16,464 bases of DNA from NCBI GenBank assembly GCA_029983705.1, contig JASBYZ010000028.1, positions 1 through 16,464 of the forward strand, written 5' to 3'. Below, in pieces: positions 6,394 through 14,460 of this stretch. The notes beneath the pieces are model-generated. The model had not been told where the DNA came from. It made no database searches and saw only the letters and a list, made by a program, of their open reading frames with translations. Source of the DNA: Coriobacteriales bacterium (GTDB lineage Bacteria > Actinomycetota > Coriobacteriia > Coriobacteriales > JAEZZM01). The position numbers and the translations under genes are program-made. Each line of letters starts with the position of its first letter. The first letter of the stretch is position 1.

Positions 6394-9201
6394 TTATTTA
6401 ATAACGCCTTGCGCTATAAGTGTTGCTTTCATAACCTGCTGAGCTACTTTTGCAGCGCTTCTGTCATTTGCTTGTTCAACAACTACAGCAACAGCTACGG
6501 TAGGGCTGTCGTAAGGTGCAAATCCAATAAAGTGTGAGTCTGCACGTTTGTTGTTGGTTTCTGCAGTACCAGTTTTGCCTGCTACTTGTACTCCATCAAT
6601 GCGAGCCTGTCTTCCGGTACCAGACTTAATTACTGCAAGCATTGACTCTCGTAAGGTTTCATTTGCGTTGATACTTAAGGCTTTACCAATTGTTCGTGGA
6701 GAACTTGATGAAAGCACTTCTCCTTCTGGCGATAAGACCTTATCAACTATATATGGCTCCATAACCACACCATTGTTTGCAATGGTTGCAGCTACTACAG
6801 CATTTTGAATAATGGTAGTTTGAGGTCCAGCAGGACTCTTGTGCTGTCCAACTGGCTGTCCTACTGATGCCCATGCTGTCTCCCACTCAGTCATCTCTGC
6901 AGGGTCTGGCATGAGGGATGCTGTTGAGTTGATGCCTTTACCAATTGCAGATCCGTATCCAAAGCGTTTTGAATACTCTACAAGCAAGTCAGGTCCAAGT
7001 TCATTTCCTACTTGGGCAAAGACGGTATTAACAGAATCCTCTAGGGCCTTTCTTAAGGTAATGTCTCCCCAGCTTGAGTTACCAAAGTTTGTGACCTTAG
7101 CTCCTCCAATTTCTATTGGGGACCTACCATTATAAACACTATCCCCAGTAGCTGTACCAGAATCAAGGGCTGCTGCCATAGTTACCACCTTAAAGGTAGA
7201 ACCTGGAGCATAAAGTGCCTGAGTTGCACGGTTAAAGAGCACATCAGACTTACCACTTGAATTGAGCAGTTCAACAATTTGTGAGTTGTCATAACTTGGG
7301 GTAGAAACCATAGCTAAGATAGCTCCGGTTCTTGGGTCGATAACAACCACTGCACCCTTAACACCTTGCATTGATCTTTGTGCAGCTCTCTGAATTTGAG
7401 AGTTGATGGTAAGCATGACATCGTTTCCTGGAGGGGTTTTACCTGATAGTGCATTAAGTGCACCCTCCCAGGTAGAGAAGTTAGCATGACCAGTTAGGGT
7501 ATCGTTTTGTTGAGCTTCTATACCGGCAGAGCCATATCTATCAGAGATATATCCCACAACATGGGATGCCAAAGACCCCGCAGGATAGCTTCTGGTATAT
7601 ACGCCTTCGTTTGACTGAATTGATTCAGCTAAAGTTACCCCGTCAGAGGTAATAATTGATCCACGCTCAACTAAGTTTGCCTTAGTCATGGTGTGATTAT
7701 TGCTAGGCATGTTTCTCAGCTCTTCTGCTTTAACCACCTGTATCCAGGTAAGGTTTGCAATAAGAAGGGCAAAGATTACTGCAAAGAAGGTCACTAATAC
7801 CGTAAGTCTTCTACCTAAGGCCACACGACCTAAGACGCCGGACTCAGGAGTTTTTAAACTCTCATTTAAGCTGTGACTTCCGCTTGCAGCACGGTCCTTA
7901 TCGCTCAGACCATCACCTTCAAGCTCGGATTCAACACCGGTACCACTGTCACCTGCACGAAGTAAGAGGGCAACAATGATAAATGAGGTAAAGAGTGAGG
8001 TACCACCTTGCGACATAAATGGTAAGGTCACACCAGTAAGCGGGATAAACTTGGTTACACCGCCCACAATAATAAACGCTTGAAGAGAAATTGCGCTTGT
8101 AAGACCTACTGCAGTAAAGGCAGCCATATCTGATTTTGCACGCGCTGCGGTCAAAAATCCTCTAATCGCAAATACGATGTAGAGCAAAAGCACAGCGGCT
8201 CCGCCCAAAAGCCCCATCTCTTCAGCAATTGCGCTAAAGATAAAGTCAGACTCTACAATAGGAATCTTTGTAGGAAGTCCTCTACCTATTCCGCTTCCAA
8301 TAAGGCCACCGTCTGCCAGCGAATATAAGGACTGTACAATTTGAAGTCCTGCTCCGCTTGGGTCTTTAAAGGGGTCAAGCCAAATTTGGAAACGAATTTG
8401 TACGTGGCTAAAGAGCTCATATGCCATAAAGCCACCAAAGGCAAGAAGCAAAAGGCCAATAAGCACATAGGTCCATCTGCCCGTTGCGGTGTAGAGCATA
8501 ATCAAGAAGATACCGTAGAACAAGAGCGCAGAACCTAAATCGCGCTCAAAGACTACGATACCCATGGTAATTAACCACATGATTAGTAAGGGTAAGAGCA
8601 TCCTAAATGGAGGAAGTGCAATACCTAGAATCTTTATGTTAGAGATAGCCAAGGCTTCTCTGTTTTGTGAGAGGTAGGCTGCTAAAAAGAGTACGATAAA
8701 TACCTTAGCAAGCTCTCCTGGTTGGAATGAAAAAAGTGTTCCCACATCAATCCAGAGCTTAGATCCTCCGCGCTCAGCACCTATAAATATAGGCATGAGT
8801 AAGAGCACTAAACCAATAATTACTATGGTGTAGCGATATCTAGCAAGCCGCTCTAAGTTTCTTACAACAATAAGCACGCTAATCATGGCGGCTATTGATA
8901 AAAAGAGCCACATGACCTGGCGAATTGCAAGTTCAGGCGCAAGGCGTGTTACAAAGGTAATGCCAATACCAGATAGTAAAAATACGACTGGCAATATCGC
9001 AGAATCTGCAGCTGGTGCTAAAAACCTAATTGCAAGATGTGCAATAGCAAAAGCAGCTGCAAGACCAATAGGTACGGCAAGCGTTCTAAATGAAATGTCT
9101 GCACCAGTATTTATAACGTACATTGCGTAGAGCAATATAACGATAGGTGCCGCAGCAAAGAGGAGTAGGAGCTCAGTATTTCTTCTAGCCAATGCTCTCA
9201 C
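6394..9201 (-). CDS. RodA/FtsW glycosyltransferase fused to a class B penicillin-binding protein
   Basis: One 935-residue protein that should both polymerise glycan strands from lipid II and cross-link them. Residues 1 to about 416 are a SEDS (RodA/FtsW) membrane domain with about ten helices, including FERDLGSA with Asp221 (the conserved SEDS Asp), GSGIGRGLPTK and PLTGVTLPFMSQGGTS. A hydrophilic, acidic linker (417-460) follows, then a single helix (about 465-488), a PBP dimerisation segment (VERGSIITSDG, 511-521) and a transpeptidase domain (about 600-930) with all three motifs: STFK (Ser668), SVN (723-725) and KTG (876-878). In Mycobacterium these are two genes, rodA and pbpA. The start is GTG (9201-9199), overlapping the pstP end by 17 bases. 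The ribosome site is weak, so translational coupling is likely. The next in-frame ATG (residue 27) would cut the first helix. A sequencing error joining two genes is unlikely because the linker reads smoothly. Confidence 0.94.
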   Translation of the reverse strand: MRALARRNTELLLLFAAAPIVILLYAMYVINTGADISFRTLAVPIGLAAAFAIAHLAIRFLAPAADSAILPVVFLLSGIGITFVTRLAPELAIRQVMWLFLSIAAMISVLIVVRNLERLARYRYTIVIIGLVLLLMPIFIGAERGGSKLWIDVGTLFSFQPGELAKVFIVLFLAAYLSQNREALAISNIKILGIALPPFRMLLPLLIMWLITMGIVVFERDLGSALLFYGIFLIMLYTATGRWTYVLIGLLLLAFGGFMAYELFSHVQIRFQIWLDPFKDPSGAGLQIVQSLYSLADGGLIGSGIGRGLPTKIPIVESDFIFSAIAEEMGLLGGAAVLLLYIVFAIRGFLTAARAKSDMAAFTAVGLTSAISLQAFIIVGGVTKFIPLTGVTLPFMSQGGTSLFTSFIIVALLLRAGDSGTGVESELEGDGLSDKDRAASGSHSLNESLKTPESGVLGRVALGRRLTVLVTFFAVIFALLIANLTWIQVVKAEELRNMPSNNHTMTKANLVERGSIITSDGVTLAESIQSNEGVYTRSYPAGSLASHVVGYISDRYGSAGIEAQQNDTLTGHANFSTWEGALNALSGKTPPGNDVMLTINSQIQRAAQRSMQGVKGAVVVIDPRTGAILAMVSTPSYDNSQIVELLNSSGKSDVLFNRATQALYAPGSTFKVVTMAAALDSGTATGDSVYNGRSPIEIGGAKVTNFGNSSWGDITLRKALEDSVNTVFAQVGNELGPDLLVEYSKRFGYGSAIGKGINSTASLMPDPAEMTEWETAWASVGQPVGQHKSPAGPQTTIIQNAVVAATIANNGVVMEPYIVDKVLSPEGEVLSSSSPRTIGKALSINANETLRESMLAVIKSGTGRQARIDGVQVAGKTGTAETNNKRADSHFIGFAPYDSPTVAVAVVVEQANDRSAAKVAQQVMKATLIAQGVIK

Positions 9202-10414
9202 CCACTTCTTGTCCGAGGGTAGAAGTAGGAAGGGTAGACTCTAAAGATTTTAAGTAGAGCTCTTTGAGCTCTTCTATTCGAGCAGCCTCAGAAGTTTCTT
9301 CACTCACTGCTGCGTTTTTTGCGTTTTGTCTTACCTGCTCTTCAATTTGTTTACGATATGAGTCTAAAAGCCTATTAACCTCATCTTCTGAGTTAACCGT
9401 TATGCCTTCTTGAAGGCGCTTGACGGTTGAGGTAGGCAGTTTATTAGTTTCAATAGTTGTTTGGTTTTCAAGTTCACTAAACTCAAAAGGTCCAATATTT
9501 CCTGGTAAACCTCGGTATACAGCCACCTGGCCTGCATTATCTATTAAGTAAAAAGTATTTGAGGCTACAGTATATAAGGCAAAACCAATGATAGATATGG
9601 CTGCAAGAACGCCTATAAACCACATGATGATGTTTTTAATCACGCGTCGTCTGATGTGGCGTTTTTTGCCGTCATCATCGATATCAATCACAATTGCAGT
9701 GATGTTATCAAGACCGCCTGCCCTAAGCGCTGCTTCAATTAAGGCATCCACGCAGTCATCAGCGTAGGCTGAGTCAATCATGATGTCTTTCATCTCGTCA
9801 TCTTCGAGCATGCCTGAAAGACCATCAGAACAAATAAGCACGCGGTCGCCTTCTTCAACCAAAAGGTTGTAGTGGTCAGCTACCATATTTCTGTCTGAGC
9901 CAAGCGCGCGCGTGATGATAGATCTGTTAGGGTGGTTTCGAGCTTCTTCTGGGGTAATTTCACCGGAATCTAAAAGCTCTTCTACATAGGAGTGGTCATG
10001 GGTAATCTTAAGAAGTTGTCCTGTGTGAAGGAGGTAGACGCGTGAGTCACCCACGTGTCCTATAACCATATGGTTTTCTTCAATCATAACGGCCGAGCAG
10101 GTCGTACCCATACCAGGTTTACCTTCTCCATTATCGACCGCATCCATAACTGCTATGTTTGCGCTTTCAACAGCTTTGGCAAGCAATTCGGCGTCGGCAC
10201 GCTCAGGCATGTTTGTAAGCAGGGTATTTACTGCAATGCTTGAGGCAACCTCACCAGCAGCGTGTCCACCCATGCCGTCTGCTACAGCAAAGAGGGGAGG
10301 ATGTACCAAAAAAGAATCCTCATTGTGCTCGCGCACATGCCCAACTTCACTTCTAGAAGCCCAGCTTAAGCTGTCGTTAGAGTACTCTTTAGAGCCTCGG
10401 TCAAAAAATCTCAT
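9185..10414 (-). CDS. pstP: PP2C-family Ser/Thr phosphatase, membrane-anchored (PstP)
   Basis: Removes phosphate from the Ser/Thr kinases and their targets. The PPM/PP2C domain (about 15-247) keeps its metal-binding acids: Asp33 in HNEDS, Asp46 in ADGMGGH, Asp197 in SDGLSG and Asp236 in GGLDNIT. Also visible are GTT (103-105) and GHVGDSR (119-125). A basic patch (KKRHIRRRVIK) precedes one transmembrane helix (about 262-284). The outside part begins with VAVYRGLPGNIGPF, a stretch typical of actinobacterial PstP exterior domains, and ends with a charged helical tail (330-409). The ATG overlaps the fhaB stop as ATGA, a classic coupling signal. The 3' end overlaps the RodA-PBP start. The length (409) is somewhat below the mycobacterial protein's. 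Confidence 0.95.
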   Translation of the reverse strand: MRFFDRGSKEYSNDSLSWASRSEVGHVREHNEDSFLVHPPLFAVADGMGGHAAGEVASSIAVNTLLTNMPERADAELLAKAVESANIAVMDAVDNGEGKPGMGTTCSAVMIEENHMVIGHVGDSRVYLLHTGQLLKITHDHSYVEELLDSGEITPEEARNHPNRSIITRALGSDRNMVADHYNLLVEEGDRVLICSDGLSGMLEDDEMKDIMIDSAYADDCVDALIEAALRAGGLDNITAIVIDIDDDGKKRHIRRRVIKNIIMWFIGVLAAISIIGFALYTVASNTFYLIDNAGQVAVYRGLPGNIGPFEFSELENQTTIETNKLPTSTVKRLQEGITVNSEDEVNRLLDSYRKQIEEQVRQNAKNAAVSEETSEAARIEELKELYLKSLESTLPTSTLGQEVGESIG

Positions 10415-10824
10415 CGACGTTTCACCTTAAGAACCACGTCACCAACCTCGATCTCATCGCCATCTCTTAAAATGGTAGGTTCTACGAGTTCGTGACCGTT
10501 AATCATAGTTCCATTGGTGGAACCTAAGTCTTCAATTACAAGTGCAGGACCTTGGAGAGAAAATCTTGCGTGCTTACCTGAAACATAAAGCTCAGGGATG
10601 ACAATATCTGCTCCAGGAGATCTTCCGATTACTACCGGACCTAGCACGTCAACTTTCATGCCTTTGAGTCCGCTTGGTCCTCTTTCAACCACTATAGACC
10701 AAATTGCACCATCTTTACGCTGGCCTTTTACAAGTCCAACGCCGGTGCGCATGAGTGAGTATAAAAAGATATAGAGTAAAACTACAAGTAAGATACGGCC
10801 TGCAAGGAGGACGAAGTCTATCAT
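10411..10824 (-). CDS. fhaB: Membrane-anchored FHA-domain protein (FhaB)
   Basis: A small phosphothreonine-reading adaptor placed at the membrane. An N-terminal helix (about 3-25) anchors it. The FHA domain (about 58-135) shows the standard ligand residues: Gly67-Arg68, Ser82-x-x-His85 (VSGKHARF) and the GSTNG turn (101-105). This matches the short FhaB (FipA-like) protein that sits beside pstP in Actinobacteria and is known there to link kinase signals to division and wall synthesis. The ATG follows the fhaA stop directly (TAAATG) and overlaps pstP by 4 bases downstream, so the three genes are tightly coupled. The length (137) is close to the mycobacterial protein's (about 155). Confidence 0.94.
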   Translation of the reverse strand: MIDFVLLAGRILLVVLLYIFLYSLMRTGVGLVKGQRKDGAIWSIVVERGPSGLKGMKVDVLGPVVIGRSPGADIVIPELYVSGKHARFSLQGPALVIEDLGSTNGTMINGHELVEPTILRDGDEIEVGDVVLKVKRR

Positions 10825-11655
10825 TTAATCCTCCCGGTATTCAAATTCTGTAATGCCCAAAACAATGTGATCTCCAGACTGAAGCAGCCTGTCTGATACG
10901 TCTTGACCATTAACAAAGGTGCCGTTGGTTGAGTTGAGGTCTATCAAATGCCAACCATCCTCTTGGTATTCAAACTGTGCATGTTTTCTTGATATATTTG
11001 CATCTAAAATTGCAATGTTTGACTCCGAGCTGTCTCTACCAATAGTGGTAAGGGGCTTGTGGAGCTGGTAGCTTTCTAAGGTGCTCTTATTTATGATGTA
11101 GTACTGATCAAGGGTTGTAAGTGTCTCAAGCTGCTCTGAGAGGGGAGCAAGTGGCATTGAGAGACTTAGATTACTTGAACTTTCCTCATCCATCTCGTAG
11201 TTCACGCGAGAAGAACTTGCAGGTTTTGGAAGCGGTCTGCCGTGTAAAAAGGCGTCTTCTTCTTTTCTTAAGTGTGCCATGATTACCTGAGGTACTTCTT
11301 CTACAACTACATCAAACTTGCCTTGCTTTAAGCTATCATCAATAACAAAGCGTACCAGCGGCTTAGATGAAAACTCAAAGCCTTTTGATTTAAGTTCTTG
11401 TTCAAGGTAGTTTGCGAGTTCTTCTGAAAGCTCAGGATATACACGCGCCATAAGCGCATTATCTTTAGGCGATATTAAATAGGTAATAAGTGCCGGAACA
11501 CATTTATCTCCGTTACAATCAAATTGTCCTTTTTTAAGTGCTGAAGCAGCTTTTTTACCAAGCTTTTTAAAAGATATAGCCAGCCCACCAGAGAGGTTTG
11601 GCTTACCTTCTAGTATGTTAGCCATATGCTGTTCAAAATTATCAAGCAATCCCAC
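10825..11655 (-). CDS. fhaA: FHA-domain protein with N-terminal DUF3662 (FhaA)
   Basis: A cytoplasmic adaptor that binds phosphorylated kinases or flippase partners; in Mycobacterium, FhaA binds phosphorylated MviN and regulates peptidoglycan precursor export. Residues 1 to about 130 fit the DUF3662 (FhaA N-terminal) domain: MGLLDNFEQHMANILEG and a later RVYPELSEELANYL block are family hallmarks. A Ser-rich linker (145-175) is followed by a Thr-rich segment (LETLTTLDQYY, 176-186) and the FHA domain (about 198-275), with Gly206-Arg207, Ser222-Arg-Lys-His225 and NSTNG (241-245). The start is GTG (11655-11653), with AAGG about 10 bases upstream. It lies 18 bases after the upstream kinase gene. 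The linker is much shorter than in mycobacterial FhaA (about 527 residues), as is common in other Actinobacteria. Confidence 0.93.
   Translation of the reverse strand: MGLLDNFEQHMANILEGKPNLSGGLAISFKKLGKKAASALKKGQFDCNGDKCVPALITYLISPKDNALMARVYPELSEELANYLEQELKSKGFEFSSKPLVRFVIDDSLKQGKFDVVVEEVPQVIMAHLRKEEDAFLHGRPLPKPASSSRVNYEMDEESSSNLSLSMPLAPLSEQLETLTTLDQYYIINKSTLESYQLHKPLTTIGRDSSESNIAILDANISRKHAQFEYQEDGWHLIDLNSTNGTFVNGQDVSDRLLQSGDHIVLGITEFEYRED
10830..10834 (-). promoter_or_regulatory. Shine-Dalgarno site of fhaB inside the fhaA end
   Basis: GGAGG lies within the last codons of fhaA, 5 bases before the fhaB ATG, and the fhaA stop codon sits between them. Ribosomes ending fhaA could restart directly on fhaB. 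Confidence 0.7.
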
Positions 11656-11673
11656 GCAACATGCCTTTCTCGA

Positions 11674-13461
11674 TTATGCACTTATGTCTGGGTCTTCATC
11701 GGTATGGTTAAACATGCCAAATAATATATAACTGCAAAGAAATAGTATAAATGACAAATTTAAAGCTATGGTGTACTCGGGACTTAATACTAGAGAAAAG
11801 GTGCCGATTTCCACAGCTTGCGCAAGTAATCCAAATACATAATTAATAATAAAGCCTAATACTGCACCTATGATTACAACCTTTCCTTTGATGTTTTGAC
11901 TAAAGTGAGCAAGTACAGCTGCACTCAAAACCCAAGCAGTAAAAATAATCCAGGTAGAAGGATTAAGCACCATGCTAAAGAAGTTATCTTGTGGAGCAAA
12001 AGATCCAGATGGATAGGTTTGAAGACCAGTTGAGAGCGTTGAGTTTGTGCCGGTAAGAGAGGCAAGCGCAATGACGATAAGTCCGCTTAAAGCACTTACC
12101 ACCACTGCTCGTGCAGGCTTTAAAAAGAGTCCCGCCAAGCAGGGGATAAAACTGGTAAAGCTTAAAGGTCCAAGTACAAGAGGGGCAAAAATTAAGGGGC
12201 CTTCAACATCTCTATTTTGGGTGCTCACAAGCCATGAGAGCAAGATGAGTGCTCCTATTAAAATTCCTAGGAGCGGAGCTCCAATAATTATTGATGAGAC
12301 TATAAAGAGTATGGCAGCAAGTCCGTATACCAAGCTTGGTGCAAATAAGCTCACCATAAAAAAGCTTGCAACTAAGACGGTGGTAATTAATGAGTTTGCC
12401 TCAAACTGCCAATTTGCACTCATCATGTAGGCAAAAAAGCCAAACAAGAGCGCGCTTATAAGGCGGGCGGCTATCTTAGTTGCCTTTGGAAAGAGTTCAG
12501 GAATAGAAGGAAATTGAGAAAAACTAAAACGTGAGCGTTCTTCTTCAACTTCAAGCTCTTCTTCTGGAACAGAGAGGTCTTCATCCAGCTGATTTATAAG
12601 CTCAATCAAAGATTGCTTGCCCTCTTTAGGGTTGCCAAGTTCTGGCAAGAGGTTTTTGGCAAATTCTTTAATAGACTGGGCACGCATATCAGGATAGGGC
12701 GAGAGTGATTCAAGCAAAACATCATCTGCCTCATAACTTAATTCTCTATCATAACTTGATAGAGGCTTGGTTCCTTTTAAGATAAGTGGCAGCGATGATT
12801 CTGGATCTGCAGCCTTAAATGGGGCAACCCCAGTTATGAGCTCATACATGAGAGCAGCAAGAGCAAATACATCTGTTCGCTCATCAACCGTATGACCTTC
12901 AAGCTGCTCGGGTGGCATGTAGCCAGTTGTGCCCCCGCGTGCACCCAAATAACCTGCTGCACTTGCAAGATTAGCCATACCAAAGTCAGTGAGCATTACA
13001 TTTCCAGAGTGGTTAATAATGATGTTATCTGGCTTGATGTCTAAGTGGAGGACTCCATTTTCATGTGCGTAGCTTAGGGCTGATGCAACATGCTCTAAGA
13101 CGTGCGCCGCCTCATCAAACATTAAAGGCCCTTGCATATCAATAAGATCAGCTAAGTTATAACCGTCTACATACTCCATGATAATGTGGGCAAAGTGAGC
13201 TTCGTGCTCAAAGTCTAAAACCGGAACTATTGAAGGGTGGCTTAAAAAACTTGCCGTACGTGCCTCAGTTAAAGCTTCAGGCATAGCCTTTGACAAGATA
13301 ACACCCATATCATCTGTAAGTGGAATTGATTTGATAGCAACGCGCCGTTTGAGCTTCTCGTCAAAACAGATGGCAACGCTGCCAAAACCACCACTGGTAT
13401 TAATAGCTACTATTCTGTAGCGAGCTAGTAAGCTATCACCAACTTGATACTGTAGTTGCAC
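11674..13461 (-). CDS. Ser/Thr protein kinase with polytopic membrane C-terminal half
   Basis: Head gene of the operon. Residues 15-275 form a Hanks-type kinase domain: VAIK with Lys44, Glu66, DIKPDN (141-146), DFG (159-161), GTTGYMPPEQ (177-186) and DVFALAALMYELITG (197-211). Two departures are visible: the catalytic loop is HLD (139-141) instead of HRD, and the first glycine of the nucleotide loop is lost (NTSGGFGSV). Lys, Asp and Asn needed for catalysis remain, so activity is plausible but regulation should differ. An acidic segment (292-310, rich in Glu) leads to about eight membrane helices (332 to about 584) and a short acidic tail. There are no PASTA repeats. The start is GTG (13461-13459), with AGGAAG 8 bases upstream. 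It holds the position in front of fhaA and may supply the second kinase activity that pknA gives in Mycobacterium; it is not an obvious pknA orthologue. Confidence 0.9.
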   Translation of the reverse strand: MQLQYQVGDSLLARYRIVAINTSGGFGSVAICFDEKLKRRVAIKSIPLTDDMGVILSKAMPEALTEARTASFLSHPSIVPVLDFEHEAHFAHIIMEYVDGYNLADLIDMQGPLMFDEAAHVLEHVASALSYAHENGVLHLDIKPDNIIINHSGNVMLTDFGMANLASAAGYLGARGGTTGYMPPEQLEGHTVDERTDVFALAALMYELITGVAPFKAADPESSLPLILKGTKPLSSYDRELSYEADDVLLESLSPYPDMRAQSIKEFAKNLLPELGNPKEGKQSLIELINQLDEDLSVPEEELEVEEERSRFSFSQFPSIPELFPKATKIAARLISALLFGFFAYMMSANWQFEANSLITTVLVASFFMVSLFAPSLVYGLAAILFIVSSIIIGAPLLGILIGALILLSWLVSTQNRDVEGPLIFAPLVLGPLSFTSFIPCLAGLFLKPARAVVVSALSGLIVIALASLTGTNSTLSTGLQTYPSGSFAPQDNFFSMVLNPSTWIIFTAWVLSAAVLAHFSQNIKGKVVIIGAVLGFIINYVFGLLAQAVEIGTFSLVLSPEYTIALNLSFILFLCSYILFGMFNHTDEDPDISA

Positions 13462-13579
13462 GTTTTTAGCTTCCTATCATTTGTGCAAAGTTTGCATTTT
13501 AACTTCTTTTTTTACACAGTTAGTATTCTATCAGGAATACACGTAAAATAGTGTTCTACCTTTTAATAAGGATGTAACT
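13462..13579. promoter_or_regulatory. Divergent intergenic region with two small palindromes
   Basis: This 118-base gap should carry the promoters of the kinase operon (leftward) and the 205-residue protein gene (rightward). It contains TGCAAA-G-TTTGCA, a perfect 6-1-6 inverted repeat (13484-13496), and GTATTC-6-GAATAC (13523-13540). Either could bind a dimeric regulator. A TAAAAT box (13544-13549) suits a rightward -10, but no good -35 stands at the right distance. The leftward promoter cannot be fixed by eye. Confidence 0.45.
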
Positions 13580-14197
13580 ATGAACGCACTTAAAAAAGGC
13601 TATATTTCGTTTGCTTTTACCATCATCATAGCAATGGGCTTAATTTCTCTTGCCTATGCAAAGTTATATTTACCAAGTATTGGCGAAGATGATGCAGGTA
13701 TTGCTGCAACTGTTGAGGCACTCAGTGGAGTTAAGCTTGGTCAGGCAGATGAGGCGCAAGCGCCAAATGCCAAGCCAGCTTCAAGCGTTAAAGAGTGGAA
13801 AAAAGAATATAAAGATCCAGTTAAAAGCCTCTCAAAAGGCACAAGTCTTGATTTGTCAGACATACAAAATGCTGCACAAAACATGGATATAGATGCGCTT
13901 TCTAATATTGCTAACGAGAAAGACATAAAAACCTTTAAAGCAAATGCGCAAGAACTTAAAAAAGAAATTCAGTCCAGGTCTGTTCCTAAAAATGCAAGTG
14001 CAGAACAAAAACGCTTGATGCAAAAGACAGACGCTGCAGCTATTCGCCTGGCTGATGCTGCTGAGCGTGCAAGCGTGCTTGCCCCTAAGGCAAAAGAGGG
14101 AGATATGCTTGCAATTGCTGAGCTTACCGCCCTTGGCGCCAAGGCACAAGCTGACTTAAATGAGATCAACTCAAACCTCTCAGCACTTGAGGGATAA
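13580..14197 (+). CDS. Exported or membrane-anchored helical protein of unknown function
   Basis: The family is not recognised. The 205-residue product starts MNALKKGYISFAF and has one strong hydrophobic segment (about 8-27) ending AYAK, which could be a signal peptide cleaved after AYA or an N-terminal anchor. A spacer rich in Ala, Lys and Asp follows (40-75), then several helix-forming blocks rich in Ala, Glu and Lys (about 92-205; for example AIRLADAAERASVL and AKAQADLNEINSNL) that could form a coiled coil or helical bundle. There is no cysteine. AAGGA (13568-13572) 7 bases before the ATG confirms the start. It is divergent from the cell-wall kinase operon, so a role in the envelope is possible but rests only on position. 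tRNA-Leu begins 39 bases after the stop with no terminator between, so read-through into the tRNA is possible. Confidence 0.8.
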   Translation: MNALKKGYISFAFTIIIAMGLISLAYAKLYLPSIGEDDAGIAATVEALSGVKLGQADEAQAPNAKPASSVKEWKKEYKDPVKSLSKGTSLDLSDIQNAAQNMDIDALSNIANEKDIKTFKANAQELKKEIQSRSVPKNASAEQKRLMQKTDAAAIRLADAAERASVLAPKAKEGDMLAIAELTALGAKAQADLNEINSNLSALEG

Positions 14198-14236
14198 GAT
14201 TATTTAGGTGTAGAATTTAGCTTCTAATCACATCTT

Positions 14237-14324
14237 GCGGGCGTGGCGGAATTGGCAGACGCGCATGGTTCAGGTCCATGTGAGTGTTACACTCATGAAG
14301 GTTCAAGTCCTTTCGCCCGCACCA
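14237..14324 (+). tRNA. tRNA-Leu (anticodon CAG)
   Basis: The class II cloverleaf is complete: acceptor GCGGGCG (14237-14243) pairs with CGCCCGC (14314-14320), and the anticodon stem CATGG/CCATG encloses TTCAGGT with anticodon CAG at 14271-14273. The long variable arm (GAGTG..CACTC), the TTCAAGT T-loop, discriminator A14321 and encoded CCA (14322-14324) all fit leucine. Confidence 0.97.
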
Positions 14325-14330
14325 CTTCAA

Positions 14331-14360
14331 TTGTCTAAACTCTGTGGAAAATTTTATACC
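14331..14360 (+). promoter_or_regulatory. Candidate promoter of the MFS gene
   Basis: TTGTCT (14331-14336) and TATACC (14355-14360) are 18 bases apart, each matching the consensus at four of six positions. This would leave a leader of roughly 95 bases before the MFS start. The leader contains a second SD-like GGAG (14414-14417) with no start codon behind it. Weak evidence. Confidence 0.3.
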
Positions 14361-14444
14361 TGCTTTTGTGTTTGGGTATTAAACCCGCTAACGTATAGCT
14401 TCTGCTAAATTTTGGAGAACAAAAATACAAACTAACTAAATATT

Positions 14445-14453
14445 GGAAGAGGG
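14445..14453 (+). promoter_or_regulatory. Ribosome binding site that fixes the MFS start
   Basis: GGAAGAGGG ends 7 bases before the ATG at 14461. The in-frame TTG at 14443 lies two bases upstream of this site and would place the Shine-Dalgarno inside the gene, so ATG 14461 is the better start. Confidence 0.7.
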
Positions 14454-14460
14454 CTTGTGT

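Noticed and set aside
12047..12430. A 127-codon plus-strand ORF inside the head kinase
   Set aside because: It lies opposite the membrane half of the kinase, has no ribosome site and is low-complexity sequence typical of an antisense shadow.
14443..14460. Upstream TTG start adding six residues to the MFS protein
   Set aside because: The ribosome binding site GGAAGAGGG lies inside this extension; ATG 14461 has correct spacing.
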